Assembly (NCBI GenBank): GCA_000955785.1
Contig: JYOD01000030.1
Coordinates: forward strand, 1-63,973
DNA length: 63,973 bases
From: Burkholderiaceae bacterium 16
GTDB lineage: Bacteria > Pseudomonadota > Gammaproteobacteria > Burkholderiales > Burkholderiaceae
Reading direction: 5' to 3'
Notes under the pieces: model-generated
What the model saw: the letters and a program-made list of their open reading frames with translations, nothing else
Told to the model about the DNA's origin: nothing
Databases searched by the model: none
Translations under genes and position numbers: made by a program
Shown here: positions 18,025 to 27,582 of the stretch, piece after piece
Position numbering within the stretch: the first letter of the stretch is position 1
How the letters are laid out: the number at the start of each line of letters is the position of its first letter

Positions 18025-19812
18025 ATGGGCCAGTACACCGCACCGTTGCGCGACATGCAGTTCGTGCTCCATGAATTGCTCGGCGTGGAAGCCGAACTCA
18101 AGGCGCTGCCGAAGCACGCAGACATCGACGCGGACACCATCAACCAGGTGCTCGAGGAAGCCGGCAAGTTTTGCTCCGAAGTGGTGTTCCCGCTCAACCA
18201 GAGCGGCGACCGCGAAGGCTGCACCTACGTCGGCGACGGCGTGGTGACCGCGCCCAAGGGCTTCAAGGAAGCCTACCAGCAGTACGTGGAAGCCGGCTGG
18301 CCGGCGCTGGGCTGCGACCCGGAATACGGCGGCCAGGGCCTGCCGATCCTGGTCAACAACGCCTTGTACGAGATGCTGAACTCGGCCAACCAGGCGTGGA
18401 CCATGTACCCCGGCCTGTCGCACGGCGCCTATGAAGCGCTGCACGCGCACGGCACGCCGGAGCTGCAGAAGCTGTACCTGCCCAAGCTGGTGTCCGGCGA
18501 ATGGACCGGCACCATGTGCCTGACCGAGCCGCATTGCGGCACCGACCTGGGCATCCTGCGCAGCAAGGCCGAGCCGCTGGGCGACGGTTCCTACAGCATC
18601 AGCGGCACCAAGATCTTCATCTCGGCCGGCGAGCACGATCTCTCCGCCAATATCATCCACCTGGTGCTGGCGCGCCTGCCGGACGCGCCGCAGGGCACCA
18701 AGGGCATCTCGCTGTTCGTGGTGCCGAAGTTCATCCCCGACGCCAATGGCAACCCGGGCGAGCGCAACGGCATCCAGTGCGGTTCGATCGAGCACAAGAT
18801 GGGCATCCACGGCAACGCCACCTGCGTGATGAACCTGGATGGCGCGCGCGGCTGGATGGTGGGCGAGCCCAACAAGGGCCTGAACGCCATGTTCGTGATG
18901 ATGAACGCCGCCCGCCTGGGCGTTGGCATGCAGGGCCTGGGCCTGACCGAAGTGGCCTACCAGAACTCGCTGGCCTACGCCAAGGACCGGCTGCAGATGC
19001 GCGCGCTGACCGGTCCCAAGGCACCGGACAAGCCGGCCGACCCGATCATCGTGCACCCCGACGTGCGCCGCATGCTGCTGACGCAGAAGGCCTTCGCCGA
19101 AGGCGGCCGCGCGTTCAGCTACTGGACCGCGCTGCAGATCGACCGCGAGCTGTCGCATCCGGACGAATCCGTGCGCAAGGAAGCCGGTGATCTCGTCGCA
19201 TTGCTGACGCCGGTGATCAAGGCCTTCCTGACCGACAATGCGTTCACCGCCACCAATGAGGGCATGCAGGTGTTCGGCGGCCACGGCTACATCGCCGAGT
19301 GGGGCATGGAGCAGCATGTGCGCGACGCGCGCATCAACATGATCTACGAAGGCACCAACACCATCCAGGCGCTGGACCTGCTGGGCCGCAAGATCCTGGG
19401 CGACATGGGTGCCAAGATGAAGGCCTTCGGCAAGATCGTGCAGGTGTTCGTGGAAGAAGAGGGCACCAACGAGGCCATGCAGGAGTTCGTCAACCCGCTG
19501 GCGGACCTGGGCGACAAGGTGCAGAAGCTCACCATGGAAATCGGCATGAAGGCCATGGCCAACCCCGACGAAGTCGGCGCTGCCGCGGTGCCTTACCTGC
19601 GCGTGGTGGGTCACCTGGTGTTCTCGTACTTCTGGGCCCGCATGGCCAAGATCGCGCTGGAGAAGGAAGCCAGCGGCGACAAGTTCTACACCAGCAAGCT
19701 GGCTACCGCGCGCTTCTACTTTGCCAGGCTGCTGCCGGAGACCGCGTCGCAGATCCGCATGGCGCGCGCCGGTTCGGCGACGCTGATGGCGCTGGACGCG
19801 GATTTGTTCTGA
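18025..19812 (+). CDS. Acyl-CoA dehydrogenase (long 595-aa type)
   Basis: FAD enzyme that makes the first double bond in fatty-acid beta-oxidation. At 595 aa it belongs to the long class with an extra C-terminal domain (related to DmdC-like dehydrogenases), not the 380-aa short-chain type. Features include the CLTEPHCGTDLG flavin/substrate segment, HKMGIHGNATCVM and the catalytic-base region MIYEGTNTIQALDL. ATG 18025 has AAGGAG 6 nt upstream. It is first in the operon with the HAD-ECH fusion, thiolase, DegV protein and enoyl-CoA hydratase, so it supplies the enoyl-CoA for the next step. Confidence 0.95.
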   Translation: MGQYTAPLRDMQFVLHELLGVEAELKALPKHADIDADTINQVLEEAGKFCSEVVFPLNQSGDREGCTYVGDGVVTAPKGFKEAYQQYVEAGWPALGCDPEYGGQGLPILVNNALYEMLNSANQAWTMYPGLSHGAYEALHAHGTPELQKLYLPKLVSGEWTGTMCLTEPHCGTDLGILRSKAEPLGDGSYSISGTKIFISAGEHDLSANIIHLVLARLPDAPQGTKGISLFVVPKFIPDANGNPGERNGIQCGSIEHKMGIHGNATCVMNLDGARGWMVGEPNKGLNAMFVMMNAARLGVGMQGLGLTEVAYQNSLAYAKDRLQMRALTGPKAPDKPADPIIVHPDVRRMLLTQKAFAEGGRAFSYWTALQIDRELSHPDESVRKEAGDLVALLTPVIKAFLTDNAFTATNEGMQVFGGHGYIAEWGMEQHVRDARINMIYEGTNTIQALDLLGRKILGDMGAKMKAFGKIVQVFVEEEGTNEAMQEFVNPLADLGDKVQKLTMEIGMKAMANPDEVGAAAVPYLRVVGHLVFSYFWARMAKIALEKEASGDKFYTSKLATARFYFARLLPETASQIRMARAGSATLMALDADLF

Positions 19813-19875
19813 CTGGCCGTCTTGAATTAACACGGTTGTCTTAGCGCGGGTGCAGGCTATCACTGCCAATGGTTG

Positions 19876-19907
19876 GCTCCCCTCTCCCGCTTGCGGGAGA
19901 GGGGAGC
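19876..19907. repeat. Extragenic palindrome, copy A
   Basis: A perfect 15-bp inverted repeat, GCTCCCCTCTCCCGC then TT then its complement, in the 168-bp gap between the acyl-CoA dehydrogenase and the HAD-ECH genes. A nearly identical element lies at 23684-23712 and a related one at 40501-40526, so it is a repeated extragenic palindrome. In RNA it would be a very stable hairpin inside the operon. Confidence 0.8.
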
Positions 19908-19980
19908 AGGCCGCCAGCAAAGCCAGCGCCACGCGCCGCCAACCCACCTCATCTCAACGCTCACTTTCCTAGGAGCGCGC

Positions 19981-22407
19981 ATGTCCAATTTCATCGTCAA
20001 GAAGGTCGCCGTGCTGGGTGCCGGCGTCATGGGGGCGCAGATCGCCGCCCATCTCGTCAATGCCCGCGTGCCTGTGGTGCTGTTCGATCTTCCCGCCAAG
20101 GAAGGCCCCAAGAACGGCATCTCGCTGCGCGCCATCGAGAACCTGAAGAAACTCTCGCCGGCGCCGCTCGGCATCAAGGACGAAGCCGGCCTGATCCTGG
20201 CCGCCAACTACGAAGACGACCTCGCGCTGCTCAAGGAATGCGACGTGGTGATCGAGGCGATCGCCGAGCGCATGGACTGGAAGCACGACCTGTACAAGAA
20301 GGTCGCGCCGCACCTGGCCTCCCACACTATCTTCGCCACCAATACCTCGGGCCTGTCGATCACGGCGCTGTCCGACGGTTTCGACGCGGACCTGAAATCG
20401 CGCTTCTGCGGCGTGCACTTCTTCAACCCGCCGCGCTACATGCACCTGGTGGAGCTGATCCCGACTGCGGCCACGCAGCCGGCGATCCTGGACTGCCTGG
20501 AAACCTTCCTGACCTCCACGCTCGGCAAGGGCGTGGTGCGCGCCAAGGACACGCCCAACTTCATCGCCAACCGCGTTGGCATCTTCTCGATCCTGGCGGT
20601 GTTCGCCGAGGCCGAGAAATACGGCATCCCGTTCGACGTGGTCGACGACCTGACCGGCTCAAAGCTGGGCCGCGCCAAGTCCGCCACCTTCCGCACCGCC
20701 GACGTGGTGGGCCTGGACACCATGGCCCACGTAATCAAGACCATGCAGGACACCCTGCTGGACGATCCGTTCGCGCCGGTGTACAAGACGCCCGCCGTGC
20801 TCAAGGGTTTGGTGGATGCGGGCGCATTGGGCCAGAAGACCGGCGCCGGCTTCTACAAAAAGGAAGGCAAGGCCATCAAGGTGCTGGATCCCAAGACCGG
20901 CCAGTACGTCGACTCGGGCAAGAAGGCTGACGAGATCGTCGTGCGCATGCTGAAGAAGGAACCGGCCGAGCGCATCAAGCTGCTGCGCGAATCCACCAAC
21001 CCGCAGGCGCAGTTCCTGTGGGCCGTGTTCCGCGACGTGTTCCACTATATCGGCGTCTACCTCGAGCAGATCGCCGGCTCCGCCGCCGATATCGACCTGG
21101 CGATCCGCTGGGGCTTCGGCTGGAATTCCGGCCCCTTCGAGGACTGGCAGTCGGCTGGCTGGAAGCAAGTTGCCGAGTGGGTGAAGGAAGACATCGACGC
21201 GGGCAAGGGCTTGTCCAACGCAGCGCTGCCGTCGTGGGTGTTCGAAGGCCCCGTCGCTGACAACCAGGGCGTGCACGGCGCGCAGGGTTCGTGGTCTCCC
21301 GCCGCGCAGGCCTTCGTGCAGCGTAACGCGCTGCCGGTCTACGAGCGCCAGGTGTTCCGCGCCGCGGTCAAGGGTACGGCTGCCGCCGATCCGCGCAAGG
21401 CAGGCCGTACCGTGGAAGAAAACGATGCCGTGCGCATCTGGGTGAGCGAAGGCCAGGACGATGTGCTGGTGGTCTCGTTCAAGAGCAAGATGAACACCAT
21501 CGGGCCGGACGTGATCGACGGGCTGACGCGCGCCATCGACCTGGCGGAAGCCGGGTACAAGGGTCTGGTGGTGTGGCAGCCCACGTCGCTGCAACTGGGG
21601 GCGCCGGGCGGCCCGTTCTCCGCGGGCGCCAACCTGGAAGCCGCGATGCCGGCCTTCATGATGGGCGGCGCCAAGGACATCGAGCCCTTCGTCAAGAAGT
21701 TCCAGGACGGCATGATGCGCGTGAAGTATTCCGCCGTGCCGGTGGTGTCGGCAGCGTCCGGTATTGCGCTGGGCGGCGGCTGCGAACTGATGCTGCATTC
21801 GGCCAAGCGCGTGGCCGCGCTGGAAACCTATATCGGCCTGGTGGAAGTGGGCGTGGGCCTGGTGCCGGCGGGCGGCGGGCTGAAGGAAGCGGCTTTGGCG
21901 GCTGCGCGCGCGGCACAAGCCGCCGGCAGCACCAACTACCTGCAGTTCCTCACCAACCGTTTCCAGGCAGCCGCCATGGCGAAGGTTTCGGCTTCGGCGC
22001 TGGACGCGCAGAAGATGGGCTACCTGCAGCCGTCGGACACCATCGTGTTCAACGTGCATGAACTGCTCTACGTGGCACAGAACGAAGTGCGCGCGCTGGC
22101 CAATGCAGGCTACCGCGCGCCGGTACCGGGCACGCTGGTGCCGGTTGCCGGCCGCTCGGGCATCGCCACCATCAAGGCGTCGCTGGCCAATATGCGCGAC
22201 GGCGGCTTTATCTCCGCGCACGACTTCCTGATCGCCAGCCGCATTGCCGAGGCAGTGTGCGGCGGCGACGTGGAGGCCGGCTCGCTGGTCAGCGAGGAGT
22301 GGCTGCTGGCGCTGGAACGCAAGGCCTTTGTCGACCTGCTCGGCACGGGCAAGACCCAGGAACGCATCATGGGCATGCTGCAGACCGGCAAGCCGGTGCG
22401 CAACTAA
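19981..22407 (+). CDS. 3-hydroxyacyl-CoA dehydrogenase/enoyl-CoA hydratase fusion
   Basis: Bifunctional beta-oxidation enzyme of 808 aa. The NAD-binding dehydrogenase comes first (AVLGAGVMGAQIAAHLV at residues 9-25; GVHFFNPPRYMHLVELIP; PNFIANRVG) and the enoyl-CoA hydratase/crotonase domain last (SAGANLEAA; GIALGGGCELMLHSAKR; GLVEVGVGLVPAGGG). This is the reverse of the E. coli FadB order. ATG 19981 is preceded by TAGGAG. It hydrates enoyl-CoA and oxidises the 3-hydroxyacyl-CoA, feeding the thiolase encoded 21 bp downstream. No E. coli-type FadA/FadB complex is implied by this domain layout. Confidence 0.94.
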   Translation: MSNFIVKKVAVLGAGVMGAQIAAHLVNARVPVVLFDLPAKEGPKNGISLRAIENLKKLSPAPLGIKDEAGLILAANYEDDLALLKECDVVIEAIAERMDWKHDLYKKVAPHLASHTIFATNTSGLSITALSDGFDADLKSRFCGVHFFNPPRYMHLVELIPTAATQPAILDCLETFLTSTLGKGVVRAKDTPNFIANRVGIFSILAVFAEAEKYGIPFDVVDDLTGSKLGRAKSATFRTADVVGLDTMAHVIKTMQDTLLDDPFAPVYKTPAVLKGLVDAGALGQKTGAGFYKKEGKAIKVLDPKTGQYVDSGKKADEIVVRMLKKEPAERIKLLRESTNPQAQFLWAVFRDVFHYIGVYLEQIAGSAADIDLAIRWGFGWNSGPFEDWQSAGWKQVAEWVKEDIDAGKGLSNAALPSWVFEGPVADNQGVHGAQGSWSPAAQAFVQRNALPVYERQVFRAAVKGTAAADPRKAGRTVEENDAVRIWVSEGQDDVLVVSFKSKMNTIGPDVIDGLTRAIDLAEAGYKGLVVWQPTSLQLGAPGGPFSAGANLEAAMPAFMMGGAKDIEPFVKKFQDGMMRVKYSAVPVVSAASGIALGGGCELMLHSAKRVAALETYIGLVEVGVGLVPAGGGLKEAALAAARAAQAAGSTNYLQFLTNRFQAAAMAKVSASALDAQKMGYLQPSDTIVFNVHELLYVAQNEVRALANAGYRAPVPGTLVPVAGRSGIATIKASLANMRDGGFISAHDFLIASRIAEAVCGGDVEAGSLVSEEWLLALERKAFVDLLGTGKTQERIMGMLQTGKPVRN

Positions 22408-22428
22408 GGCAAGCGAGGAACCGACATC

Positions 22429-23625
22429 ATGAAACAACTGCAAGACGCATACATCGTTGCCGCGACCCGCACGCCGATCGGCAAGGCACCCAAGGGCGCG
22501 TACAAGAACACCCGCCCGGACGACTTGCTGGCCACCATCCTGCGCGCGGCCGTGGCGCAGGTGCCCAATCTCGATCCGAAGTTGATCGAAGATGCCATCG
22601 TCGGCTGCGCGATTCCCGAGGCACAGCAGGGCCTGAACGTGGCGCGTATCGGCGCGCTGCTGTCCGGCCTGCCGAACACCGTGGGCGGCATCACCGTCAA
22701 CCGCTTCTGCGCCTCGGGCGTGTCGGCGGTGGCGATGGCGGCCGACCGCATCCGCGTGGGTGAATCCGATGTGATGATCGCCGCCGGCGTGGAGTCGATG
22801 AGCATGGTGCCGATGATGGGCAACTCGCCGTCGATGTCGCCGTCGATCTTCGAGCGCGACGAGAACATCGGCATTGCCTACGGCATGGGCTTGACCGCCG
22901 AGAAGGTCGCTCAAAAATGGCAGGTCAGCCGCGAGGACCAGGATGCCTTCTCGCTCGCTTCGCACCAGAAGGCGATCCGCGCGCAGCAGGCCGGCGAGTT
23001 CAAGGACGAGATCACCCCGGTGGATATCGTCGAGAAATTCCCCAACCTGGCCAGCGGCCAGGTCGACGTGAAGACGCGCACCCTCTCGCTCGACGAAGGC
23101 CCGCGTCCGGAGACCTCCATCGAAGGCCTGGGCAAGCTGCGCCCGGTGTTTGCCAACAAGGGCAGCGTCACCGCCGGCAACAGCTCGCAGACCTCGGACG
23201 GCGCCGGCGCGCTGATCCTGGTTTCGGAAAGGATCCTCAAGCAGTTCAACCTGGTGCCGCTGGCGCGCTTCGTGTCGTTCGCGGTGCGCGGCGTGCCGCC
23301 CGAGATCATGGGCATCGGCCCGAAGGAAGCGATTCCCGCGGCGCTGAAGGCAGCCGGCCTGACGCAGGACCAGATCGACTGGATCGAGCTGAACGAAGCC
23401 TTCGCCGCGCAATCGCTGGCGGTGATGCGCGACCTGCAGCTGGACCCGGCCAAGGTCAACCCGATGGGCGGCGCCATTGCACTGGGCCACCCGCTGGGCG
23501 CCACCGGCGCGATCCGTTCGGCCACCGTAGTGCACGCGCTGCGCCGTAACAACCTGAAGTACGGCATGGTGACCATGTGCGTCGGCACCGGCATGGGTGC
23601 CGCAGGTATCTTCGAGCGCGTTTAA
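22429..23625 (+). CDS. Acetyl-CoA C-acyltransferase (thiolase)
   Basis: Thiolase of 398 aa that cleaves 3-ketoacyl-CoA to acetyl-CoA and a shortened acyl-CoA. The active-site cysteine lies in NRFCASGVSAVAMAADRI, the histidine in GGAIALGHPLGATGA, and the second cysteine in MCVGTGMGAAG. The ELNEAFAAQSLAV motif is also complete. It starts at ATG 22429 behind GAGGAA and follows the HAD-ECH gene by 21 bp, so the two are cotranscribed. Its sequence type is degradative acetyl-CoA acyltransferase rather than biosynthetic acetoacetyl-CoA thiolase, judging from the operon and the MMGN/S loop region. Confidence 0.95.
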   Translation: MKQLQDAYIVAATRTPIGKAPKGAYKNTRPDDLLATILRAAVAQVPNLDPKLIEDAIVGCAIPEAQQGLNVARIGALLSGLPNTVGGITVNRFCASGVSAVAMAADRIRVGESDVMIAAGVESMSMVPMMGNSPSMSPSIFERDENIGIAYGMGLTAEKVAQKWQVSREDQDAFSLASHQKAIRAQQAGEFKDEITPVDIVEKFPNLASGQVDVKTRTLSLDEGPRPETSIEGLGKLRPVFANKGSVTAGNSSQTSDGAGALILVSERILKQFNLVPLARFVSFAVRGVPPEIMGIGPKEAIPAALKAAGLTQDQIDWIELNEAFAAQSLAVMRDLQLDPAKVNPMGGAIALGHPLGATGAIRSATVVHALRRNNLKYGMVTMCVGTGMGAAGIFERV

Positions 23626-23683
23626 ACGCGCCACAAAGAGCAGGCACGTCGCGGCAGCGAAACACGTCGCTTGCCAACGTCTT

Positions 23684-23712
23684 GCTCCCCTCTCCCGCTT
23701 GCGGGAGAGGGG
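23684..23712. repeat. Extragenic palindrome, copy B
   Basis: The same core as copy A: CCCCTCTCCCGC then TT then its complement, followed by a G-rich extension (CCGGGGGAGAGGGCGG). It lies in the 237-bp gap between the thiolase and DegV genes. Confidence 0.8.
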
Positions 23713-23862
23713 CCGGGGGAGAGGGCGGGCGCATCAGTTCGGCGCCGGTGATTGAACACCATCCTCTCCCCGGAACCCTCGATCAGGTGAAGAAAGCAGT
23801 GCCATAACAAGGAGACAGCTGCCGCCTCGACGCGGCTCACCTGACAGGGAGGAGACAACCAG

Positions 23863-24819
23863 ATGCAGGAGACAGTCATTCTGGCTGACGCCGCGTGCGA
23901 TATGCCGCGCGCGCTGATGGCCGAACTCGGGGTACAGACGGTGCCGTTCCGCATCCGCGCGGGCGACTGCTTCGTGGCCGACGTGCGCGACGAGCCCGCC
24001 TTGCCGTCGCTCTACAAGCAGTACCTGGTGGGCAAGCAGGACCATTACGCCGAATCCGTTCCCTTGCTCGAGCGCGAAATCGAAGACCACATGCTCAGGC
24101 ATGTGGTCACTTCATGCGATCGCGCGCTACTGCTTACCATCGCCAGCACGCGCAGCAAGCTGTACGCGCACGCCACCGACGCCGTCGTCGGCACCGTGGC
24201 CAAGAGCTTCAAGCTGCGCAAGGATGCGGGGCGCACGGGGCTGTTCGAGTTGACGGTGATCGATACGGGTGCGATCGGCCCGGGCCAGGCGCTGATCGTG
24301 CGCGAAGCGGCCCGCATGCTGAACGGCGGCGCCAGCGCGCAAGCCGTGGTGGAAGCCGTCGAGTCGCGCCTGCGCGATGCCGCGCACATGTTCCTGGTGC
24401 CCGACGAGTTGCTCTACATGTATACGCGGGCCAGGCGCAAGGGCGAGAACAGCATCACGTGGGGACGCTATATGCTAGGCAGCGCGTTCAATATCCGCCC
24501 CATCGTGCATATGCATCGCGGCCAGACCGAGCGGGTGGCCAAAGCGCGCGGCGCGGATGAAGGCATGCGCCGCGTGATGGCGCATGCGGAGCATTGCATT
24601 CGCAGCGGGCGATTGCTGAGCCCGGCGGTGGCGCTCAGCTATGCGGGGCCTCCGGAGACGATACGCGTCCTGCCAGCGTTTCAGTCCCTAGCGCGCACCG
24701 CGCAGCAGCACGATGTGGAACTGATGCTGGCGCCGATGAGCCTGACGGTGGCGCTCAACGTCGGAGCAAAAGCATTCGGGATGAGCTATCTTTGCGAAGG
24801 TCCGCCGCCGCTCGAATAA
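23863..24819 (+). CDS. DegV family protein
   Basis: Protein of 318 aa in the DegV family, whose members bind long-chain fatty acids and in Firmicutes (FakB) present them to a kinase. The N-terminus ILADAACDMP and the middle VIDTGAIGPGQALIVREA and LLTIASTRSKLY segments fit the fold. No fatty-acid kinase FakA gene is seen in the window. Its place between thiolase and enoyl-CoA hydratase suggests a fatty-acid-binding role in this beta-oxidation operon; that is inference. ATG 23863 has GGGAGGAG upstream. Confidence 0.86.
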   Translation: MQETVILADAACDMPRALMAELGVQTVPFRIRAGDCFVADVRDEPALPSLYKQYLVGKQDHYAESVPLLEREIEDHMLRHVVTSCDRALLLTIASTRSKLYAHATDAVVGTVAKSFKLRKDAGRTGLFELTVIDTGAIGPGQALIVREAARMLNGGASAQAVVEAVESRLRDAAHMFLVPDELLYMYTRARRKGENSITWGRYMLGSAFNIRPIVHMHRGQTERVAKARGADEGMRRVMAHAEHCIRSGRLLSPAVALSYAGPPETIRVLPAFQSLARTAQQHDVELMLAPMSLTVALNVGAKAFGMSYLCEGPPPLE

Positions 24820-24902
24820 GTGGAAAAAGTGGAATGAGTGGGTTTATTTCCCTGAAGGGGAAGGCAGACAAGTCAACCAGGCAGTAAGGAGAAGACGATT
24901 TC

Positions 24903-25679
24903 ATGAGCATCCTGACCACTATCGAACAAGGCATCCTGACCATCGAGTTCGATCGTCTCGACAAGAAGAACGCCATCACCGCGGCGATGTACCAGGCCAT
25001 GGCCGACGCACTGCGCGCCGGCGATGCCGATCCCGCCGTGCGCGTGATCGTGATCCGCGGCAAGGCGGAAGTCTTTACCGCGGGCAACGACCTTGAGGAT
25101 TTCATGCAGCGCCCGCCCACCTCGGGCGAAGGCGAGCAGCCGGCACCGGTGTTCCAGTTCCTGCAGCAGATCAGCCAGGCGAGCAAGCCGCTGGTGGCGG
25201 CGGTAAGCGGCCCGGCAGTTGGCGTGGGCACCACGATGCTGCTGCATTGCGATCTGGTTTACGCCTCCGAGACGGCGAAGCTGTCGCTGCCGTTCGCGCA
25301 ACTGGGCCTGTGCCCGGAAGCGGCATCGAGCATGTTGTTGCCGCGCTTGCTGGGTCACCAGCGCGCCTCGGAGAAATTGCTGCTGGGCGAGGCCTTCGGC
25401 GCGCAGGAAGCGCTGCAGATCGGCCTGGTGACGCGTGTGCTGCCGGTGGCGGAGTTGCACGATTTCGTGCAGCAGCAGGCGCGCAAACTGGCCGCGCTGC
25501 CGGCTTCGTCGCTGCGGGAAACCAAGCGGCTGATGAAGGGCGGCGACAAGGCGGCCGTGCAAGCGAAGATGGCGGAGGAGGGCGAGGTGTTCCGGCGCAT
25601 GCTGCAGGCGCCGGAAGCCAAGGAAGCCTTCAAGGCGTTCTTCGAGAAGCGCCGTCCGGACTTCTCGCGCTTCAGTTGA
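24903..25679 (+). CDS. Enoyl-CoA hydratase/isomerase
   Basis: Crotonase-fold protein of 258 aa. The oxyanion-hole segments are seen: FTAGNDLEDF and VSGPAVGVGTTMLLHCDLVY. Where classical hydratases carry the first catalytic Glu (GGGxE) this protein has VGVGTTML, so it may be an isomerase or another crotonase activity. The second acidic position falls in LGLCPEAASSMLLP. ATG 24903 has AAGGAGAAG upstream. It is last in the beta-oxidation unit, 83 bp after the DegV gene. It could handle unsaturated intermediates that the HAD-ECH fusion cannot. Confidence 0.9.
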   Translation: MSILTTIEQGILTIEFDRLDKKNAITAAMYQAMADALRAGDADPAVRVIVIRGKAEVFTAGNDLEDFMQRPPTSGEGEQPAPVFQFLQQISQASKPLVAAVSGPAVGVGTTMLLHCDLVYASETAKLSLPFAQLGLCPEAASSMLLPRLLGHQRASEKLLLGEAFGAQEALQIGLVTRVLPVAELHDFVQQQARKLAALPASSLRETKRLMKGGDKAAVQAKMAEEGEVFRRMLQAPEAKEAFKAFFEKRRPDFSRFS

Positions 25680-25758
25680 GCCTGCGGGCATCCCTGGCCG
25701 ATACGGCGGATGGACCGCCCCTGCCGCCATTTGCACGGCATCAAGGCCGAGGCCAGGG

Positions 25759-26442
25759 TTAGGGCGTCGCCCATTCGCGCAGCAGATTGTGGTAGACGCC
25801 GGTGAGGCGCACGACGGTGGCGTGTCCATGGCCAAGCGCATGCCCGATTTCCTGGATGGCGGTATCCAGGTCGAACAGGAGGGCGCGCTGGCGGGCGTCC
25901 CGCAGCAGGCTCTGGATCCAGAAGAACGCGCATAGCCGCGTGCCCCGGGTCACCGGGCTGACACGGTGCAGGCTGGAAGCCGGATACAGGATCATGTCGC
26001 CGGCGGGTAGCTTGACCGCGTGCGTCCCATAGGTGTCCTCGATGATCAGTTCGCCGCCGTCGTAGTCGTCGGGCCCGCACAGGAAGAGCGTGGCCGAGAT
26101 GTCCGTGCGGATGCTGTCCGAGCCGTCTGGAAGGTAGCGGATGGCATTGTCGACATGCGTGCCGAAGGATTGTCCGCCCGCATAGGCGTTGAACAGCTTG
26201 GGGTAGATCCTGGCCGGCAGCGCCGCCGAGAAGAACAGGGGATGGCGCCGCAAGGCCTGCTCGATCATCGCGGCGATGTGCCTGCCCTGCGGGGAGTCGT
26301 GCGGCAATTGCAGATTGTCCTTGGCGAGGGAGGACTGGAATCCCGCGGTCGCCTTGCCGTCGGCCCAGTTGGCCTCCGTCAGCAGGCTTACGCTTTCCCG
26401 TACCTGTTCCGGCGTCAGCACGCCCGGTATGTGAATCATCAT
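25759..26442 (-). CDS. piuC: PKHD-type hydroxylase, Fe(II)/2-oxoglutarate dioxygenase (PiuC-like)
   Basis: Protein of 227 aa. The 2-oxoglutarate/iron fold is visible from [12 protein letters not shown] (the H-x-D iron ligands), through [21 protein letters not shown], to [18 protein letters not shown] (distal His and the 2OG-binding Arg). PiuC proteins are usually encoded beside catecholate-type TonB receptors and are iron-regulated; their substrate is unknown. The start is ATG 26442 or the adjacent ATG 26439. It lies 23 bp downstream of a broken TonB receptor gene whose promoter carries a perfect Fur box, so it was probably Fur-controlled with the receptor. Confidence 0.9.
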   Translation of the reverse strand: MMIHIPGVLTPEQVRESVSLLTEANWADGKATAGFQSSLAKDNLQLPHDSPQGRHIAAMIEQALRRHPLFFSAALPARIYPKLFNAYAGGQSFGTHVDNAIRYLPDGSDSIRTDISATLFLCGPDDYDGGELIIEDTYGTHAVKLPAGDMILYPASSLHRVSPVTRGTRLCAFFWIQSLLRDARQRALLFDLDTAIQEIGHALGHGHATVVRLTGVYHNLLREWATP

Positions 26443-26465
26443 TTGGCTGACCCCGGCGCGTGGCG

Positions 26466-27564
26466 TTAGAAGGAGTAGACGGCCGACAGCACCGCGAACC
26501 GGCCATCGCCATACTCGATCGCGGACGAGCGCGATGCGCTGCCAAGCGTCTGGCGCACCCGCTCCACATAGGCCTTGTTGAACAGGTTGTCGATGTTGAG
26601 CAGGAACTTGAGGTTCTTGTTTGGGGCGTAGCCGAGCATGGCGTTGTGCACCAGGTAGGCACCAAGCGTGCCGTCCCCCACCGACGTCACGTTGCGCCAG
26701 CCGAAGTAGGCGTGCCGGCTGACGCCCGCGAGCCGCTGGCCGTTCAGCGCCGGCACGCCGTAGTCGGGCAGGTTGTCGTCGCGCTGGTGGAAATAGCTCA
26801 GCGTCAGGCGCGTCGGCGATTGCATGCCGAAGGTGATCGACGGCGCGATGCCCCAGCGGCGGCGTTCGAGGACGTCGCGCCCCCGCACGTCGTTTTCGTG
26901 CGCCATCAGGTTCAGGCGGACGACTGCTGCGGGCCCGTCCCACGGCAGCGGCTGGTTGGTATCCAGGGTCAGGCGGTGGAAGCTGGCCGTGCCGAGCCCG
27001 CCGCCGACGTGCGTGAACTTGTCCGCCTTGGGTTGCTTGCTGATCATGTTGATGCTGCCGCCGGTGGTGCCGGCGCCGCCGAAGACCGAATTCGGCCCCT
27101 TGATTACCTCGACCGCTTCGAGGTTGAAGAGGTCGGAACGGTTGTTCTGCCCGCTGTCGCGCAAACCGTCGATCTGCATGTTCGCGTTGGCGGCTGAAGC
27201 CGCGGATATTGATGCTGTCGCCGGAGCCGCCGCCGCCCTCGCCGGCGTTGAAGGTGATGCCGGAAACGTTGGAAAGCGCCTGCCGCAAGCTCAGGGCGTT
27301 CTGCTCCTCCAGCACGTGCTGCGGCACCACCGTGATGGTCTGGGGCGTATCGAGCAGCGGCGCCGCGTATTTGGCCGAGCCGGAGGCTTCGACCTTGGAA
27401 CTGGGTGCCTGCGTTCCCGTGACGGTGACCGGCGCCAGTTCGATGTGTTTGCCCTGCCGCTGCAAATCGTCTGCCAGGACTGGTGTGGCGCAGGCCGCGG
27501 CCAGGACGACGGAAGCGAGGGGGCGCCGCGGCGGCAGCGCGGCAGACCTGATGTACGAACGCAT
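26466..27564 (-). pseudogene. TonB-dependent siderophore receptor, broken by frameshift and internal deletion
   Basis: Remnant of an outer-membrane catecholate siderophore receptor. The N-terminal part is normal: signal peptide ending PVLADD, then a plug domain with a TonB-box-like lead and [16 protein letters not shown]. Near 27190 the frame shifts by one base after SINIRGFS. The second frame continues the plug with [19 protein letters not shown] and [20 protein letters not shown]. After HAYFGWRN the sequence jumps directly to the receptor C-terminus ([19 protein letters not shown], ending VYSF). Combined length is about 365 aa against about 700 in the family, so most of the barrel is gone. 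The start at 27564 has AAGGAG. It is not expected to work. Confidence 0.88.
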
Positions 27565-27582
27565 GCAATTCTCCTTAAATGA

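Noticed and set aside
17920..19947. 675-residue minus-strand open frame
   Set aside because: It lies opposite the acyl-CoA dehydrogenase, lacks any motif and spans intergenic DNA.
20659..23634. 991-residue open frame on the minus strand
   Set aside because: It lies opposite the HAD-ECH and thiolase genes and is a GC-codon shadow rich in His, Arg and Gly with no domain.
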